DNA of 64,000 bases, taken from the NCBI GenBank assembly GCA_028284665.1, contig JANQRG010000022.1, positions 1 to 64,000 on the forward strand, read 5' to 3'. The DNA comes from Croceivirga sp. Its GTDB lineage: Bacteria; Bacteroidota; Bacteroidia; Flavobacteriales; Flavobacteriaceae. A model generated the notes under the pieces. That model had not been told where the DNA came from. It was given only the letters and a program-made list of their open reading frames with translations, and ran no database searches. Of this stretch, positions 63,901 through 64,000 are shown in pieces. Both the position numbers and the translations under genes were made by a program. Position 1 is the stretch's first letter; every line of letters starts with the position of its first letter.

Positions 63901-64000
63901 AGATAATAGTGAATCCCGGGAGCACGAAGGTACCGGGATTGGACTGTCGTTGACCAAGGAGCTCGTGGAACTCCATGGCGGGACTATTCGTGCGAGCAGT
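60947..64000 (+). CDS. Propeller-type hybrid/sensor histidine kinase, 5' part (1018 codons)
   Basis: The frame opened by ATG at 60947 runs to the right edge. A signal peptide (about 1-27) is followed by a beta-propeller (for example DGTMYFANTKGLLVYNGE and DQQNAIWFTLENGLSRLD) to about 650, a Y_Y_Y domain at about 670-745 (LTDEWSKPQ, LPPGDYTFKVKALN), a TM helix at about 752-772, a coiled linker, HisKA with phosphoacceptor His820 in FFSNISHELRTPL, and an ATPase domain with N-box MINLLSNALKFT at 931 and DSGIGI / GTGIGLSL near 964-1005. Most such proteins continue with receiver and AraC domains, which would lie beyond the window. They sense periplasmic ligands, often glycans; here the target is unknown. 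Confidence 0.93.
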   Translation, partial: MGGIVKKISCFYFFFLPFLVSSQFNGLPFYRAYEPQEYQAHRQNWTADQAEDGTMYFANTKGLLVYNGEKWKLERLPNLGHIRSLKVVGNRIYVGANNELGYFQIDSGRYSFHSFLEHVPESSKNFGRVWTTLVDGEDVYFQTDTFVLRIRNETQPQLWTFEEGRIWKLIQQSNKIYVIVLEEGLFELDTNDVFVPHVFSSEFKFAGSEFLLPVSNGWVFEQSDALTLFDGIRAIPFENEASEIFEEYGINTAILTSSGKIVVATLRKGGVVILDQNGKLERHLTAENGFTNNIVRGVFEDQQNAIWFTLENGLSRLDIDSPVTFFDTRMGLNGTIMDIHVFQNRLYVATSDGLMMLNDEKFERVNNIKSIVWDLDTLQNQLLAVTSFDDTYAIDRLGNTKALPHQKSLAKDVNRKVLPLKENPNSAVILFHTGLFQVHWNGKEWITEDRMEDLYVSATGIEQPKPGTFWVATNTNGIYRIDYTLNEEGIINSAAISVKNYRKDKGVPEGFNRIFSVGGEFYFKSAKDELHQYNAEIDTFERTKKLTSQFRIENDTINVLETELYGTSWFSSEKNLKKYIFKVSHEKEDYVVERYPMGNKILSIRDPFSTLQFHASGNTAFFGGSKGLVSYDLSKLDDISNSVSVQVHRAKTKDSIFDQPVTSQILVALPYNRSEIRFEFASTKYKDAEHKQYQYKLEGLTDEWSKPQQKNYAEYTSLPPGDYTFKVKALNDYFVESPEASVSFTVNRPWFWNSISITLYVLTLIGFTYLFSLWRNRNLKLKNRRLEEAVNNAVVETKRQAEEIEKLYQVKNQFFSNISHELRTPLTLILGPSTDLLSDESLSAKQKNGLTFINNNAKRLLRLINQLLDLSKLEAGRLELKVSQQNIVKFVSTLTESFDSMALSRGIRLQFQPILKELFVFFDPDKLEQIMINLLSNALKFTKKGGKVIVSIEKQNQLCQIKVKDSGIGINEEQLPYIFDRFYQADNSESREHEGTGIGLSLTKELVELHGGTIRASS

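Overview
The window looks like a chromosomal segment of a member of the Bacteroidota, most likely a marine-type Flavobacteriaceae. Support for this: moderately AT-rich DNA, few Shine-Dalgarno sequences, a clear flavobacterial promoter (TTG, 19 nt, TAnnTTTG) at 51121-51150, the gene order DUF177-rpmF-fabH-accB-accC, and propeller-type hybrid sensor kinases. The species cannot be fixed from the sequence.

Positions 1-46079 hold the remarkable part: a same-strand tandem array of very large FtsX/MacB-type ABC permeases. I number them P1 (3' end only, cut by the window edge) to P20. Eighteen are complete (786-822 aa), and one (P15) is a ~315-bp fossil. A single ABC ATPase of the LolD/MacB type closes the array (45414-46079). 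Every permease is an internal duplication: TM1, periplasmic domain (PCD) 1, three TM helices, then TM5, PCD2, three TM helices, giving 8 predicted TM helices. Each half carries an FtsX coupling motif (K-E-[VI]-G-x-R-K-x-x-G) and each half ends in a PV-x-x-L motif (xPVxVLKG in the middle, NPVKSLRTE at the C-terminus). One chain therefore probably forms a whole transmembrane unit that needs two copies of the ATPase. Spacers are mostly 10-30 nt, so the array probably forms several long transcripts. Larger gaps occur at 10374-10579, 20295-20389, 30088-30207, 32584-33107, 40403-40485 and 45355-45413. Two gaps (before P6 and before the fossil P15) share a 17-bp palindrome TGTCA...TGACA followed, at exactly the same distance, by a sigma-54-like TGGCATG element.

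Positions 46083-52238 (minus strand) are housekeeping: an FAD-dependent oxidoreductase, accC, accB, fabH (start of fatty-acid synthesis), rpmF, a DUF177/YceD protein and pdxA (vitamin B6). Riboflavin synthase (ribE) diverges from pdxA on the plus strand. Next on the minus strand is a two-gene operon: a sodium/solute symporter followed by a NagX/HGSNAT-like membrane acyltransferase.

Positions 56011-64000 (plus strand) carry a TauE/SafE-like permease and then a sensory cluster. The cluster has a propeller/Y_Y_Y sensor with a GAF-like domain but no kinase, a GluR0-type ligand-gated potassium channel that overlaps it by 4 nt, and a propeller-type hybrid histidine kinase cut by the right edge. No tRNA, rRNA, CRISPR array, transposase or phage gene was seen.
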